Origin: Hofstenia miamia
Lineage: Eukaryota; Xenacoelomorpha; Acoela; Hofsteniidae
NCBI GenBank assembly: GCA_900660155.1
Contig: CABFPE010000009.1
Coordinates: forward strand, 1,656,336-1,720,335
Length of the DNA stretch: 64,000 nucleotides
Reading direction: 5' to 3'
Shown here: piece after piece, positions 1 to 11,565 of the stretch
How positions within the stretch are numbered: the stretch's first letter is position 1
Layout: each line of letters opens with the position of its first letter
Translations under genes and position numbers: made by a program
The notes under the pieces: generated by a model
The model's input: the letters and a program-made list of their open reading frames with translations, nothing else
What the model was told of the DNA's origin: nothing
Databases searched by the model: none

Positions 1-2229
1 TACTTTGTCTCTCTTTCATACACCTCTCCATATATTCTCTGTACTATGTTATCGCGTTTTTCTCTTTTTACTGTAATTTTGACTAATAACCATTCGTCAT
101 CTGTATCCACAAAATAATATCTCACTTGGTTCTTTTTCTCCCCATTTTTCCATGTTAACTTTGTTGATTTCTTTCTGCATGTTTGGGGTCAATGCGATTG
201 TATTTGATTGTAATAGCATCACTTCTAACTGCATCTCTTCCTGAGATTTGCTAACCATTTTGATGATCTCTATTGGCCTGTTCTCACCTTAAATTCTCTG
301 ATCTTTTAATTATATTTGTATAAGCACATTGTGGATAATCTTTAATATATCTTTTCATTTCCATTGTAATCGTTTTGTTCACCTCTTTATGTTCTCTTTC
401 ATGTATCATTTCCAGTGTGTTGGCACTTTCCCTTCTGATTAAATTTCTTGTCATCATCCATGGCTGTTGTTTTATAACTTTTAATTTCGTCTTTGACATG
501 CACTTTTTGGTTTCATCATTCAGTATATCAATCTCTGCTGGGCACATGCCTGTTTTGTTGGCAAATTCTACTATACTTGGTCTGCCCAAAGTGTGCTGTT
601 GTGTTAACAGTCTTGTAAAATACTTCTCGAATTTTTGTTGTGCCTTTTTAGTTGGAGATAGTGGCAGTATTTCTACGTATTGCAACATCCAATGTTTAAT
701 GTTTGTTGGCATCAGCACAATAGCAATTTCGTAGTTCTTGTTTCTTGCTATGTTCTGACGTTCTTTCTTTCTGATCAGCAACACCAATTTCTCATTGTGT
801 GTCAATGCTATAGTTAACAACCAGATTGACGTTTGTGCACAAATGTGAGGTGCATTCGTTTCTTCAAACAACATGCTTCTAAAGTTTTGTTTGGATTCCA
901 TTTCATATGCTCTTCTTATCTTGTGTAATGCTGCTTCCACTGATTAGTGATACATTTTAATTGGCGATTTTATATTGATCCTTGGCCATTCTTCATGTAT
1001 TGGTTTTTCAGCCTTCCTCTCTTTCCATACATTGACAATATTTTTCAAATGTTCTGGCGTTTGATTCATACTACATTTAATGTAAAGATTCCCTATTTCT
1101 TTGAGTTGTTCTATGGTTCCCAAGAGTTCCATCGTTTTCACTTGATAGTACATGTCTACCACTATCTTTGGTTCTACCATAATCCTTTCTGCTGGCACTA
1201 TGATGTTTATCTGTAAATCAATGCTGATCATTTATGATATCACTAATCCTTTATCCTTATTGATAAAAACATTTTCCAGTTTTTCTTCCAGTACTCATAT
1301 TAATTCTGGTAACTTTTCATTTCTTTGTGGTTTCATAATTATTATCACTTACTTTTTGCTCTTTTGCCATTTTTAGTTTATCTTCTATGTTTATTTCTAG
1401 ACTTCTAGAGTTTATTTCTGATTTCTTGATAAAATAGATTATCATTAAGTTGTTGCTGTCCAAATTGACTTGTTCACACTTATTAATCAGTTTGTCTTTG
1501 TTCTTTATGACTTTTTGCACGTCCTTCATTGTAAATCCTTCATTGAATGTAATATGTACCATGCTTTTGAAATATGGATGGTTGAGGTCCTCTTTCATGT
1601 CTTCTCTGCATGATATAATCATATTACACACTGGCCTGTTGTTTTTATCTATCACTATCAGAATGGCCAAACTTTCCTTCTCTTTTGTTGATGTATGTTG
1701 TTGTATGAGCCTTTTTGTTTCTGGTGACAAATTATCATATAAATTGTATCAAATTTTCCTGTTTGTGATAAAATAGGAATGTATCTTATCTTTCCCTATT
1801 CTCGTCATCCTACTTTCTCTCTTGTCTGATCTAGATGACGTGGTTGTCATTGATATTTACCTGTGTGAGAAAGGTTGCAAGCTTTGCCCAGTAGTTGAGA
1901 ATGAGCTTGTTGATGGCTGTTCTGAAATATCCATTTCTGAGTCTTCACTTATATCCTGTATGTCTGGGTCCTTTAGTTAACCACAGACCTTGGTACCTGC
2001 TGCCTTTAGTTGCAGATGAGGACTGATCAGTATAGCTTGGTACTCTTTGTCCTTTAATTGGCATCAAGGTTTGCTGGATGAAGGGGAATGTTCCATTGAT
2101 GAATTCGATTTTTCTTCCAACCTTGCGCTCTTTATTTGATGCTTGGTATCCTGATGCTTTCCCTCTCTTATCTGTGTGCCCTTTAATTGAGATTTGTTTG
2201 AGTTTGATGTCTCTGACTTTGTCTCCATC

Positions 2230-2520
2230 ATCATACTCTTTAAGTGGTAATCAGATTGCGGAGATCTCCTTCTCACTCTTTGTCATTTGTTAGTAACTGT
2301 TACATTCTCCATCCTCATACCCTTTAAGTGGTAATCAGATTGTGGAGATTTTCTTCTTATTCATCTTCTTCTGTTACTAGGTGAAGAATGCTCCATCATC
2401 ATGCCCTTTAATTGACAATCAGATTGAGGAGACCTAGTATTTCCAGTGCTATTCCTCATCTTTTCTCCCCTCATCATGCCCTTTAATTGACGATCAGATT
2501 TTGTGGTTCTCCTGCACACT
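2230..2520 (-). repeat. Degenerate 75-83 bp tandem repeats inside the Gypsy fossil
   Basis: On the + strand the phrase CTTTAA(G/T)TG followed by an ATCAGATT core recurs near 2239, 2321, 2404 and 2480, spaced 83, 83 and 75 bp, with related but shorter matches near 2050 and 2180. Each is preceded by CATCATCAT-like sequence. Read on the - strand the units encode an SPQSDxxLKGMMM-like phrase, so they may once have been a repetitive protein linker between integrase and the downstream open region. Confidence 0.65.
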
Positions 2521-2768
2521 CTTCTACTCTTCATCAGAGATTGACTGGTGTTCTGTTGGATCTCTTCATTATCTTATCTAAATGGAGTTACTAAATGTAT
2601 ATCCCATATTTCAGGGTCATATTTATTTTTATTTTTACTGCCCTCTGGGGCATAACTTTTTCTCCATTTGATCTTCTTCATTTTTAGGGCTGTATTTTTC
2701 CATGAATTCTTCCTCTGCCACACTGTTGAGTTCATCCACCTCATTATATGTACCATCATTGTTTTCAA

Positions 2769-3800
2769 TTAATTTCTATCTAATGTTACTTGCTCTATAT
2801 CCCTTGTTGCCTGTTTCAGATTTTGAAAGTGTAAAGTCCTAATATCATCAAGTTTATAATTATTATTTGGTAGTGTCTGTGTGATAGTGAATGGCCCTGT
2901 CCATTGTGTTTTTAATTTTCTTACTTGGTTCATGTCTTGTGTTTTCAATAACAATATGCATAAACCTTATCACCCTTCTTATGTGGTTTCCTGTAAATTT
3001 TCTTATTAAAATTTCTTTGTTGTCATATCACAGATCTTTTAGTGTTATGACACATTGCTTCATGAATTCCCGTTATTTGGTTTCTGATTTTCCTGATATA
3101 TTCATTATTTGGTTTTTCAGAATATGTATTGTATTGTATTGATATAGGTGTTGCTGCTTCTCTTCCATACATTGCTTTAAATGGTGTCATTCCTGTGGTG
3201 GAATGTACTGAGGTATTATAGAAATACTCTACCATTTCTATCACTTCTCTCCAATCTCTTCCTCCAATTCTTGGTGTTAACACTCTTATTAACTTAATCA
3301 TTGTTCTGTTTAATCTTTCCACAGCTCCATTTGCCTGTGGGTGATATGCAGTTGTTTTCTCTGTTATTATTTCCATCCATTTCGTCATTTCTTCAAACAG
3401 TTTACTTTCAAATTGCACACCTCTGTCTGATATTATTACCTCCATAGGTCCGAATTTTATTATCCATTCTTTCATTTTTTTTCCGCCACTATTTTAGCTG
3501 TTGTTGAGTCTAATGTGATCATTTTTGCATATTTAGTGAAATTATCTACAATGACTAGAATATACTGATACCCTTCGTCATCTTGTGATAGCTTCTCCAA
3601 AGCAACATGCACTATTTGGTTTGGTGCTGTAGCCATGACTTTTGTGGTGCTGTTTGTTTCGGAAAATGACTCTTGTTATTTATCAAACATGTCGTGCATT
3701 TATTAATAACATCCTCTATTGTTTTTCATATTGCTATTGTTATAAATCTGGAGTTAAATGTTTGCTCCATCTGAATTATACCAATATATCCATTTTCATG
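2769..3800 (-). other. Integrase region of the Gypsy-type fossil
   Basis: The translated - strand shows the retroviral/Ty3 integrase core: an ISDRG block with the second catalytic Asp, followed by AYHPQANGAVERLNRT with the catalytic Glu, then a YNTSVHSTTGMTPF block typical of the end of the Gypsy core. Downstream a separate stretch has the RKLKTQWTGPF block followed by NYKLDDIRTLHFQNLK, matching the GPY/F-type C-terminal module. This part would insert the element's cDNA into host DNA. It is a fossil part of the element at 1-3850. Confidence 0.85.
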
Positions 3801-3865
3801 TATTTTTCTTACCAGTACTCTCTTATAATATTCTGGAATTGCGATTCATAGTGTGTTGCCTTCTA

Positions 3866-4010
3866 CATATCCCAGTTAACAAAAAGTTGGCGGGCCGCTT
3901 GCGGAAAGCAGCAGGAAATGGATGGCGGTAAGCTGTCCGATTTTGCAACACACCCCGCCATTTGGCCGCCAAACAGGAAATCGTTGGCGGCCCACTGTCA
4001 AAAATCGTAA
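3866..4010. repeat. GC-rich segment with repeated GGCGGCC motifs
   Basis: A short GC-rich block stands out from its AT-rich surroundings. GTTGGCGGGCCGC near its left end, GGATGGCGG, CCGCCATTTGGCCGCCAA and GTTGGCGGCCCACTG are related direct and inverted motifs. It starts just beyond the Gypsy fossil and is soon followed by a TA repeat and the 1-kb gap, so its other end may be lost. It could be one end of a small non-autonomous transposon; no terminal repeat or target duplication could be shown. Confidence 0.4.
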
Positions 4011-4053
4011 TTTAAATGCTGTTAATTTATAACATATCAAATTTAAATTTATG

Positions 4054-4055
<2 letters not shown>

Positions 4056-4090
<35 letters not shown>
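4056..4090. repeat. TA microsatellite
   Basis: About 17 uninterrupted TA units shortly before the assembly gap. Confidence 0.95.
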
Positions 4091-4094
<4 letters not shown>

Positions 4095-4180
4095 AAAAGC
4101 AGAAAAATGTATAATCTTAACACTTGAAAATGCTTAAAATTTTAAAAAATAGTTTAAATAGTTTATACATTGAAAATACA

Positions 4181-5180
4181 NNNNNNNNNNNNNNNNNNNN
4201 NNNNNNNNNNNNNNNNNNNNNNNNNNNNNNNNNNNNNNNNNNNNNNNNNNNNNNNNNNNNNNNNNNNNNNNNNNNNNNNNNNNNNNNNNNNNNNNNNNNN
4301 NNNNNNNNNNNNNNNNNNNNNNNNNNNNNNNNNNNNNNNNNNNNNNNNNNNNNNNNNNNNNNNNNNNNNNNNNNNNNNNNNNNNNNNNNNNNNNNNNNNN
4401 NNNNNNNNNNNNNNNNNNNNNNNNNNNNNNNNNNNNNNNNNNNNNNNNNNNNNNNNNNNNNNNNNNNNNNNNNNNNNNNNNNNNNNNNNNNNNNNNNNNN
4501 NNNNNNNNNNNNNNNNNNNNNNNNNNNNNNNNNNNNNNNNNNNNNNNNNNNNNNNNNNNNNNNNNNNNNNNNNNNNNNNNNNNNNNNNNNNNNNNNNNNN
4601 NNNNNNNNNNNNNNNNNNNNNNNNNNNNNNNNNNNNNNNNNNNNNNNNNNNNNNNNNNNNNNNNNNNNNNNNNNNNNNNNNNNNNNNNNNNNNNNNNNNN
4701 NNNNNNNNNNNNNNNNNNNNNNNNNNNNNNNNNNNNNNNNNNNNNNNNNNNNNNNNNNNNNNNNNNNNNNNNNNNNNNNNNNNNNNNNNNNNNNNNNNNN
4801 NNNNNNNNNNNNNNNNNNNNNNNNNNNNNNNNNNNNNNNNNNNNNNNNNNNNNNNNNNNNNNNNNNNNNNNNNNNNNNNNNNNNNNNNNNNNNNNNNNNN
4901 NNNNNNNNNNNNNNNNNNNNNNNNNNNNNNNNNNNNNNNNNNNNNNNNNNNNNNNNNNNNNNNNNNNNNNNNNNNNNNNNNNNNNNNNNNNNNNNNNNNN
5001 NNNNNNNNNNNNNNNNNNNNNNNNNNNNNNNNNNNNNNNNNNNNNNNNNNNNNNNNNNNNNNNNNNNNNNNNNNNNNNNNNNNNNNNNNNNNNNNNNNNN
5101 NNNNNNNNNNNNNNNNNNNNNNNNNNNNNNNNNNNNNNNNNNNNNNNNNNNNNNNNNNNNNNNNNNNNNNNNNNNNNNNN
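4181..5180. other. Assembly gap of 1000 N
   Basis: Exactly 1000 N, probably a gap of arbitrary size. It cuts the - strand coding exon that begins at 5484, so further exons of that gene and any element end near 4010 may be hidden here. Confidence 0.99.
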
Positions 5181-5484
5181 GTTTGCTAGCAGGGCATGCA
5201 TTTGAAAAAGTGTGTGATGATAGTAGCAGCTGGGAGTTGACATTGTTTAAGCGTTGTAAAACATTGTCGTCTTCGCTCATCTTGGAGATGGGGGAGACAA
5301 TCGCATTGTTATTGACTGTAGGACGCCTTCGTTTGTGAAGTGACTTGCGTTTTTCTTTTACAGGTGCAGGTGGTACGATCATCTCCTGAGTTAGTGGGTT
5401 ATAACCATGTGAGGGCGGTGGGGTTGTGCATAGATCATCAAACAGGCTACTCAGCGAACCAGATGCTAGTGTTTCAACAGACAT
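5181..5484 (-). CDS. Unrecognised protein, N-terminal exon, cut by the gap
   Basis: An ATG at 5484 (- strand) opens a frame of about 101 codons that runs uninterrupted into the gap. The start is chosen because it is the first ATG downstream of a TATA/CCAAT promoter-like region. The protein is Ser/Pro-rich, with a TTPPPSHGYNP phrase near residue 20, a basic KEKRKSLHKRRRP cluster near residues 42-54 that could be a nuclear localisation signal, and then a polar segment (SKMSEDDNVLQRLNN). No signal peptide, membrane segment or known domain is visible. Codon use is less AT-biased than the surrounding DNA, and the long open frame supports real coding. A nuclear regulatory protein would fit, but I do not recognise the family. 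Confidence 0.6.
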
Positions 5485-5544
5485 TGCCAAAAGTGAGAGA
5501 CGAAATTGGGTAGAAGAAGAATAATGATTTTATCCGAAGAAATG

Positions 5545-5612
5545 AAGTGAATATATAGATTGACCAGCCAATGGAAATACATTTGAATTTATGAAAAATA
5601 ATTATTGGTTGG
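5545..5612 (-). promoter_or_regulatory. Candidate promoter with TATA and two CCAAT motifs
   Basis: Reading the - strand towards the ATG at 5484 there is CCAAT (about 5603-5609), then a second CCAAT-type motif (ATTGG, 5567-5573), then TATATATTC (about 5549-5557), leaving room for a 5' leader of roughly 40 bases. Spacing matches an NF-Y plus TATA core promoter. The assignment is by motif and position only. Confidence 0.45.
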
Positions 5613-6119
5613 AAACATGTGATGCGATAAACGTGTTAACTATGAATTTTGACAAATGCAAAATGCGATTTTAAAAGTTTTCCCAAATTATACATGTACG
5701 CTTCTCGAAATTATGGAAAATTAGTTTGTAATATTATGTGTACGTATCCCGAAAGGGGTTGTTATAATAAGGTATATATTAGCGAGATGTAATGCAAACA
5801 ATTGTGATATTAACAAAGTGAAATTAGTCATACCAAAAATGGCCCTAACATGAATCAAAATCAATTAAAAGCATTACTAATTGAAAATCCATTAGTAGAC
5901 ATACTTAAAAATATCTGACGTCACTGAAAATCCATTAGCGGAGATGTCAATCAAACGCTGAGTCACTAAAAAACACTCATCAATATCACAGAGGTCAAAA
6001 TGTCAGTTTGTGGAACCTCCAATGTTTATCCTACACTACTATCATGTTTAGGATTTAAATTTTACAACAATGACTATATGATAGCTCGTTATTAAAATAG
6101 CAAAATAAAGTAATTCATC
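5613..6119. other. Intergenic, nothing recognised
   Basis: AT-rich sequence with stops in all frames. I see no gene, repeat or element ends here. Confidence 0.6.
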
Positions 6120-6253
6120 CATAGCCTGTAAGATTTGTTAATTTTTGTAATGTATGTTGATTTGTAATTTGAACTTAATGACGCTATTCAGATAAATTAT
6201 CAGTTATTAAATTGTAAACATTTATCTGAATAAAGAATCTCTTATCTTATCTT
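6120..6253 (+). mobile_element. LINE 3' end with TCTTA tail (truncated copy)
   Basis: The stretch ends with ATCTGAATAAAGAATC followed by TCTTATCTTATCTTA. A polyadenylation-like AATAAA followed directly by a short tandem repeat is the usual 3' end of CR1/L2/Jockey-group LINEs. No coding part is visible, so this would be a strongly 5'-truncated copy. The 5' boundary is a guess. Confidence 0.5.
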
Positions 6254-6480
6254 AATATAGCTGAAAACTAAGCTACAAAATTTCCTTTCAACTTTCAACA
6301 TCTCATTAATAAATCAATGCATTTCATCCAGCATTTCTGCAAATAGCCAAACCTTGATTATTTTATGGTTTAAGAAAATGAATCTTTATATAAATACTTT
6401 TGCTTTGAATTTCCCTACTCTGCCCATTGCCTTATAATAACTTATTCTAATAAGCAAAAAATTAAAAACCCAACTAAATC

Positions 6481-7935
6481 TTGAATAAATCAATTATGAC
6501 AGTACATAGCACCCAGGACGCAATTTTATCGATCACACAACAAATTAAGTCTAATAAATCTCATAACAAGTGCAGTTGTGTAGCATTACTAGATTTAAGT
6601 AAGGCATTCAATTCAATGAATTTTGATATTTTGCAAGACAAACTTATAAATTATAATTTTGGTGCTAACTCAATTAATTTAATCATGAACTTCTTAAAAA
6701 ATAGACAGCAGCGTGTAATATTAAACAGTAAAAAATCAAGTTATGTTACGACCGACCGTGGGGTGCCCCAAGGTACTGTACTTGGCCCTATTTTATTTGC
6801 AATTTTTGTAAATGGTATAATAAAACATGTTAAACACAGCGAAATCTACCAATATGCTGACGACATATGCCTAATAAGTACCGCAAAAAATGCTTTTGAT
6901 GCTACAAAAAACCTCCAAACAGATATAGAAAAATTAAACAATTAATTTACTAATAATCAACTGAAACTAAATATTGAAAAAACTCAATTTATAATTTTTT
7001 CACCAAAGGCACAAAAAAATCTAATAAATGACATAGAACTAAAGATAAATAATGAGTCAATAAAGCAAAGTGAATCAGTCAGCTATTTAGGAGTGGAGAT
7101 AGATAATGAATTAACATTTGAAAAATTTCTACTGAATAAGATTCAAAAAATGACTGCAGGCATTAGATATCTTTATCACTTACGCAATGTAATATCAAGC
7201 AATTATCATAAACAACTAATACATGCTTTCTGTCTGTCTCATTTTCAATACTGTTCTTTTCTTTTAACTAACCTATATTCAAAACATCGTATGCTTCTAT
7301 CAAACACATTTAATTGGTGTATAAAAACTCTAAGCTTTGCACAAAAGCATGACGAAGCATCAGTATATCGTAATAAATATAAAATATTATCTCCGTTCTA
7401 TCAAATTCATATGCATATGCTATCTATCTTATTTAAATTCAAATCTCTACAAACATCTCTCCTTTTCCTTAATGACTGTATTAAATTAAATGAGCGATCG
7501 CAAAAATTTTTTAGTTTAGATAAAAATTATAATGGCTTCCATCACATATCAATTAAATTGTGGAATAATTTAGATTATGAAACGCGAATAGAAAAAAACT
7601 ATAAAAAGTTTAGAAAAAAATTGAAACAATTTCTTCTAATAAAACAGTACACATTAGGGTACGGTAATACACTTCATGCATTTGAAACATACATGTAACA
7701 TCAACCATGTACACAAACATCCACTCAAACATTGACTATATTATTATATATTGTACATATTAATTTGTAGTTATTTGTTCATGTTTATTTTCTTTTGTCA
7801 TGTGTTAGTTTGTAGATCTTGTATACATATAATGCGCAATAAATTTGCTCTGACTCTTATTATTATTATTATTATTAATATTATTATTATTATTAATATT
7901 AATATTGCTATAATTATTATTATTATTATTTTTTT
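6481..7935 (+). mobile_element. 5'-truncated LINE with reverse transcriptase and ATT tail
   Basis: A reverse transcriptase frame enters after the fingers region (HSTQDAIL block near 6505). It then shows LLDLSKAFNSMNFDIL (motif A, Asp in place), RGVPQGTVLGPILF (motif B) and YQYADDICLI (motif C with the Asp pair). One TAA at 6943-6945 replaces what is normally a Trp codon in the NNWF block; the same frame then stays open, with SYLGVEID and a C-terminal HFQYCS...LWNNLDYETR region, to the stop near 7698. A 3' UTR holds AATAAA (about 7840) and ends in a long ATT/AAT repeat (7857-7935). The layout is that of the CR1/L2/Jockey group. Only one coding break is visible, so insertion may be fairly recent. 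Confidence 0.85.
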
Positions 7936-9118
7936 AACAGGTTCGTTTCAACAAATTCATTAGGAGACATCATCTATTTGTAGAGGAAAAATGCATAAAA
8001 TACATTCCAAAAAAATCCAATTTTCCTGTCATTGACGGAAAATTTCTGTTAAAAAACGTAAGGCATTTCAACAACTGTATCTTCATGTTTCTAATATTAA
8101 CATTAGCTAGGGGCCTACCAAATATTGCATCTTGACTCAGATTTCCTAAGCTGCATCAGTGGGCACTACTATCTCGGATACAGGCAAAGAACAAAAATAA
8201 CAGGTAAAATACAAAAACGCCATATTATCAAATTAACACTTCTTATGGCAACTTTACTACCTATTTGTGTTTTAGACTTTAAGCACATTTTGAAAAGTTT
8301 TATTATTGCTATTTTTTGCAACAATGTGATGTCTTAATAATTTTTCCAAAATATTACAATCAATTATAGCGTATGTAAAGGATCTTGATTACTCCGTTCA
8401 CTATTAAATGAGTTTTTGATCATTAGAAAAAAATTGAATGTTGTCTAGATGTGTTTATATTTTCTTAATACCAAATAATATTAATACTTAATGTGCAGCA
8501 TAGAAAACATGATTTGAATATCAAGTATTTTATCTTTATTCTATTATTCAAAGTGCTACAAAAAACACATAGCAGCCGAAAGAAGTTGGTTGTTAGGTGA
8601 CAACGTCAAAACAATTGATTTTTATGTTTGTATAGCTCTTGTTAACTGTGTTTAATTTGAACTCTTAGATTGAACCAGAATGGAAATCGCCAGAAGTTGA
8701 GCCAAAAATTACAACACGAAGCCCGAGGTTATCCAAGGAGTCCTGACCAGACAACTTTTTAACTGAATTTAATAGTTCTTAGCTATTAACCTCTTAAAAA
8801 AATAATTGTAAATTTGCTTCTCAAAGTTTCCAAAATTAAAAAATTAAAGTGATAAAGATTAAATGCTTCTATTTTTTGAAAAATTCGTTACAAAAAGCAT
8901 TCTATATTTTAAAAAATTAAATTTACATTGATTTCTATTGGGTTTTAGCCTAAAACGTCGGCCTATCGGAATGCAATTGATATAATCAGCTTAGTTAAAT
9001 TAGATAGAAACTATGAATACCCATTGGCTACACAGAAAAAAACAAAAATGTGTTTTCATTAGTTAATTCTTTTGAATTTTATTGGTTAGACATTTTTTGA
9101 TATTTTCATTTAAAAAAA
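7936..9118. other. Intergenic, nothing recognised
   Basis: AT-rich DNA between the LINE tail and the LDL-A locus. Small open frames occur (for example near 8125-8337) but have no domain, biased composition or plausible splice context. The upstream exons or promoter of the LDL-A locus may lie here but cannot be recognised. Confidence 0.5.
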
Positions 9119-10245
9119 ATGTTTGCTGGGACGTTCGGTACATTTTCCCCGCTTGTTTTTATTGCAATGAATATAACGTACTGCCCATATCCATTTTTTG
9201 ATTGTCAAAATAACTCAACATGCATAAATCCAGCATTTGTTTGCGATAAAAAGATTGACTGTCATGATACTGGAAAGGACGAGGAAAATTGTGTGCACAC
9301 CAGTTCCGCCAACTGTACTGGATTTTTCTGCATAGATGATTACTTCGCCGACGCTATTGATACTTCAAAGTGTATTGATGGGTCTATGCAATGCGACAAA
9401 GTTATCGACTGCGTGATAGGAACTGATGAACTCTGTTTCTGTCCTGAAGGCTGGCTTACATGTACCCTGGGAAACATGGGCTATGGAAGATGTTTGCCTC
9501 CAAGCAAAGTCTGTGATGGTGTGATAGATTGCGTAATCTTTGGTGCAACAGGGATTGATGAGTGCGGATGCGACGAAACAACATTTATGTGCCCTGATAG
9601 AGATAGATATTGCATACCATCAAAATATATTTGCGATCAAATCAAGAGCAGACGAAAAAAATTGCATAGCAGAGTGCGCAGATGGGTTTTTTCAATGTGC
9701 TAATAAAGAAAATTGTATACCAAACCGTCTTCACTGTGATAAGTATTTAGGTGGGACATTCGAATCCATCAAGTTTGTACCAGATTGTTTAGATGGGTCT
9801 GATGAAACTTGTGATTGCTATTACAACTTTCCTTGCCCATCAACCAACACTTGCATTGAGAAGAAAAGTTTGTGTAGAGATATTAGGAACTGTATTGTTA
9901 CCGAAGATCAAATTTTTGAAGCTTGCGAATGCAATCCTGCTGTGTATCATAAATGTGCACGGGAAAATATTTGTGTTCCTCTGTCTAGAGTATGTGACTT
10001 TGTGTATGACTGCCATCTTTCTTTTTCCGATGAACCGATGTACCCATATTCCAGATGCCCGAGCAAGGTGTTTGGAAACAAATTCCTTTTGGTGTAGTTC
10101 ACCCCCTAGATGTGTGTCTTGTCTTTACGAAGAAAAATCTTCTGATTTACACTATCATTGTTGGACAATGGAAGCTGAAGCTGTCTGTCCTTGTAGGGAT
10201 CCATCATATTTTCAATGTAATAATGGTTTCCTTTGCATTGAACAG
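9119..10245 (+). CDS. LDL-receptor class A repeat protein, partial, two frame changes
   Basis: About eight tandem LDL-A modules can be read, each with six Cys and an acidic calcium site, for example VCDKKIDCHDTGKDEENC, VCDGVIDC and DCLDGSDETC. These modules bind calcium and protein ligands outside the cell. The frame opened by ATG 9119 carries modules 1-4 and is lost near 9640-9660, where part of module 4 (between ICDQI and ADEKNC) is missing. A second frame carries modules 4-7, and a third, from about 10060, carries CLETNSFWC and the start of module 8. The last exon ends at ..IEQ with a consensus GTAATT donor at 10246, but no continuation was found downstream. The ATG is followed by a moderately hydrophobic stretch, a possible signal peptide, or this may be an internal exon. 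It is either a pseudogene or a gene damaged by consensus errors. Confidence 0.65.
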
Positions 10246-10343
10246 GTAATTTTTTAGAAATCATTTTAGCATTTAATTAAAATGCTTTTTATGTTTTACG
10301 CTACGTTGCAGAACAATTCTTTGCTTAATCACCTATGTTTTCC

Positions 10344-10384
<41 letters not shown>

Positions 10385-10634
10385 GTGTATGATTTAGCGT
10401 AGCTAAAAGATAGGAAAAATGGAAGATAGAAAGCGATTTCTCATGTTCAACTAGAGCAAATGTGCATTTGACTCCAAAAGTCGCCAATTTCAAAAATTAA
10501 AATGCATATAAAATGCCATAATCTACATGTATAGTAGGTGTGTATAGAGTCCTGTTGAAATCCATTGCATTATTTAAAAATTAGAGATATTTAAAATCCT
10601 TAGACTAAGTTTGACACACCCTGTGCAAGCACTA
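10246..10634. repeat. Intron or spacer with TA microsatellite
   Basis: Downstream of the LDL-A exon donor the sequence is AT-rich. It contains a TA repeat at about 10343-10379 and nothing else that I recognise. Confidence 0.7.
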
Positions 10635-11160
10635 TTAGTAAAGGGTGAAGTGTGCAATGTTTTGGGATGATGAACAGACTCTGACGATACCTTCAGAGCG
10701 ATTAGAGTGGAAATTTGAGAACATTATCAAATGAATCAAAGTCCAACTTGTGACTTTGAGATTGTAGAGAATTTGAGCAGATCGTTTTTGTAAGTTAAGG
10801 AAGAAATTCATTTGAAACACATTTCTCAAATGTTCCATGTAGTGGAACTAGTCACAAAAGGGCCATTAAAAAAATTGACTTGAATAAAGAGATTAAAGGG
10901 AATATTATAGAAGGGGCAAAGAGCAATTAGGTTTGAAGAAACACACGAACACATTTCAAATCAAATTCATATTTGCAGCAAAGTGAATTCGTGGATGTGT
11001 ATGATGGGAAGAAAAGTTCATTGGGAGATACAGATCCAATGGATGAAACGCTGAAAAGGCAATATCACATATTTTGGTTGAGCTAAAAGCAAGATAATTA
11101 ACAGAATATCGAGTAGACAAAGGCTCTTGATCAGATAAGGTATTCAAGGCAAAAACTTTT
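10635..11160 (-). mobile_element. Old LINE on the - strand, C-terminal part
   Basis: The - strand reads as decayed LINE C-terminal sequence (SVNYLAF block near 11095, then LDFDSFDNVLKF and QNIAHFTLY near 10740-10640). The segment from about 10640 to 10770 is clearly related, in opposite orientation, to the + strand stretch at 11215-11345 (LDLDPFDFIKF and KKHRTLHSF), so both are copies of one family. It probably belongs with the reverse transcriptase fragment at 12529-12920, separated from it by later insertions. Confidence 0.6.
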
Positions 11161-11164
11161 CTGA

Positions 11165-11565
11165 AGTTACTCTACTTCCATGTCTGTGACCTCCTCCTGT
11201 TCAATCGACTGCTCACTCGCAAATTGGATCTTGATCCTTTTGATTTCATTAAGTTCTCTAATTCCCGCTCCACTCGCTCTGATAATGTTGTCACTTTCTC
11301 CATTCGTCGTCCCAAGAAACATCGCACCCTTCACTCGTTTTTCTATCGTGCTTGTACTGCTGCTAATTACATCTTGACTCTCAACCCTCCAACAGCGATT
11401 AATTTCATTTCCCCACCACCGAGCTTCAAGAAATCTTTGATGAATTTCCTCTTTGCTGAGCCCTTCTCCAACTTCGTCAACTCATCCATTTGCTCCTATT
11501 TTTTTTATTTTTTTGTAGTGTATGCCTTCAGCGGCTAAATAAAGTCATTTATTATTATTATTATT
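11165..11565 (+). mobile_element. LINE 3' end with AATAAA and ATT tail
   Basis: The + strand shows the C-terminal end of a LINE protein (LDLDPFDFIKF near 11226, KKHRTLHSFFYRAC near 11310, PSFKKSLMNFLF near 11425). A short 3' end with GGCTAAATAAAG follows, then an ATT repeat (11549-11565). Everything upstream is missing, a typical 5' truncation. It is the same family as the - strand copy at 10635-11160. Its tail is where the R4/Dong-type LINE begins. Confidence 0.65.

Larger units (their letters stand above)
1..3850 (-). mobile_element. Ty3/Gypsy-type LTR retroelement, 3' part (broken)
   Basis: The - strand carries the integrase end of a Ty3/Gypsy-like element running right to left and continuing past the left edge. 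In order on the - strand there are an integrase core (about 3800-3020), the integrase C-terminal region (about 2954-2769), a stretch of degenerate tandem repeats (about 2560-1980) and further open stretches (about 1730-284) that I cannot assign. Those could be an extra third reading frame or a highly diverged envelope-like region; no clear signal peptide or membrane anchor was seen. No LTR lies inside the window. The copy is broken, with several breaks, so it is a fossil. The family call rests on the integrase; clade is not assigned. Confidence 0.75.

Noticed and set aside
4117-5490. Long open frames over the N-gap on both strands
   Set aside because: They are open only because N cannot be translated to a stop. 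Only 5181-5484 on the - strand has real sequence support.
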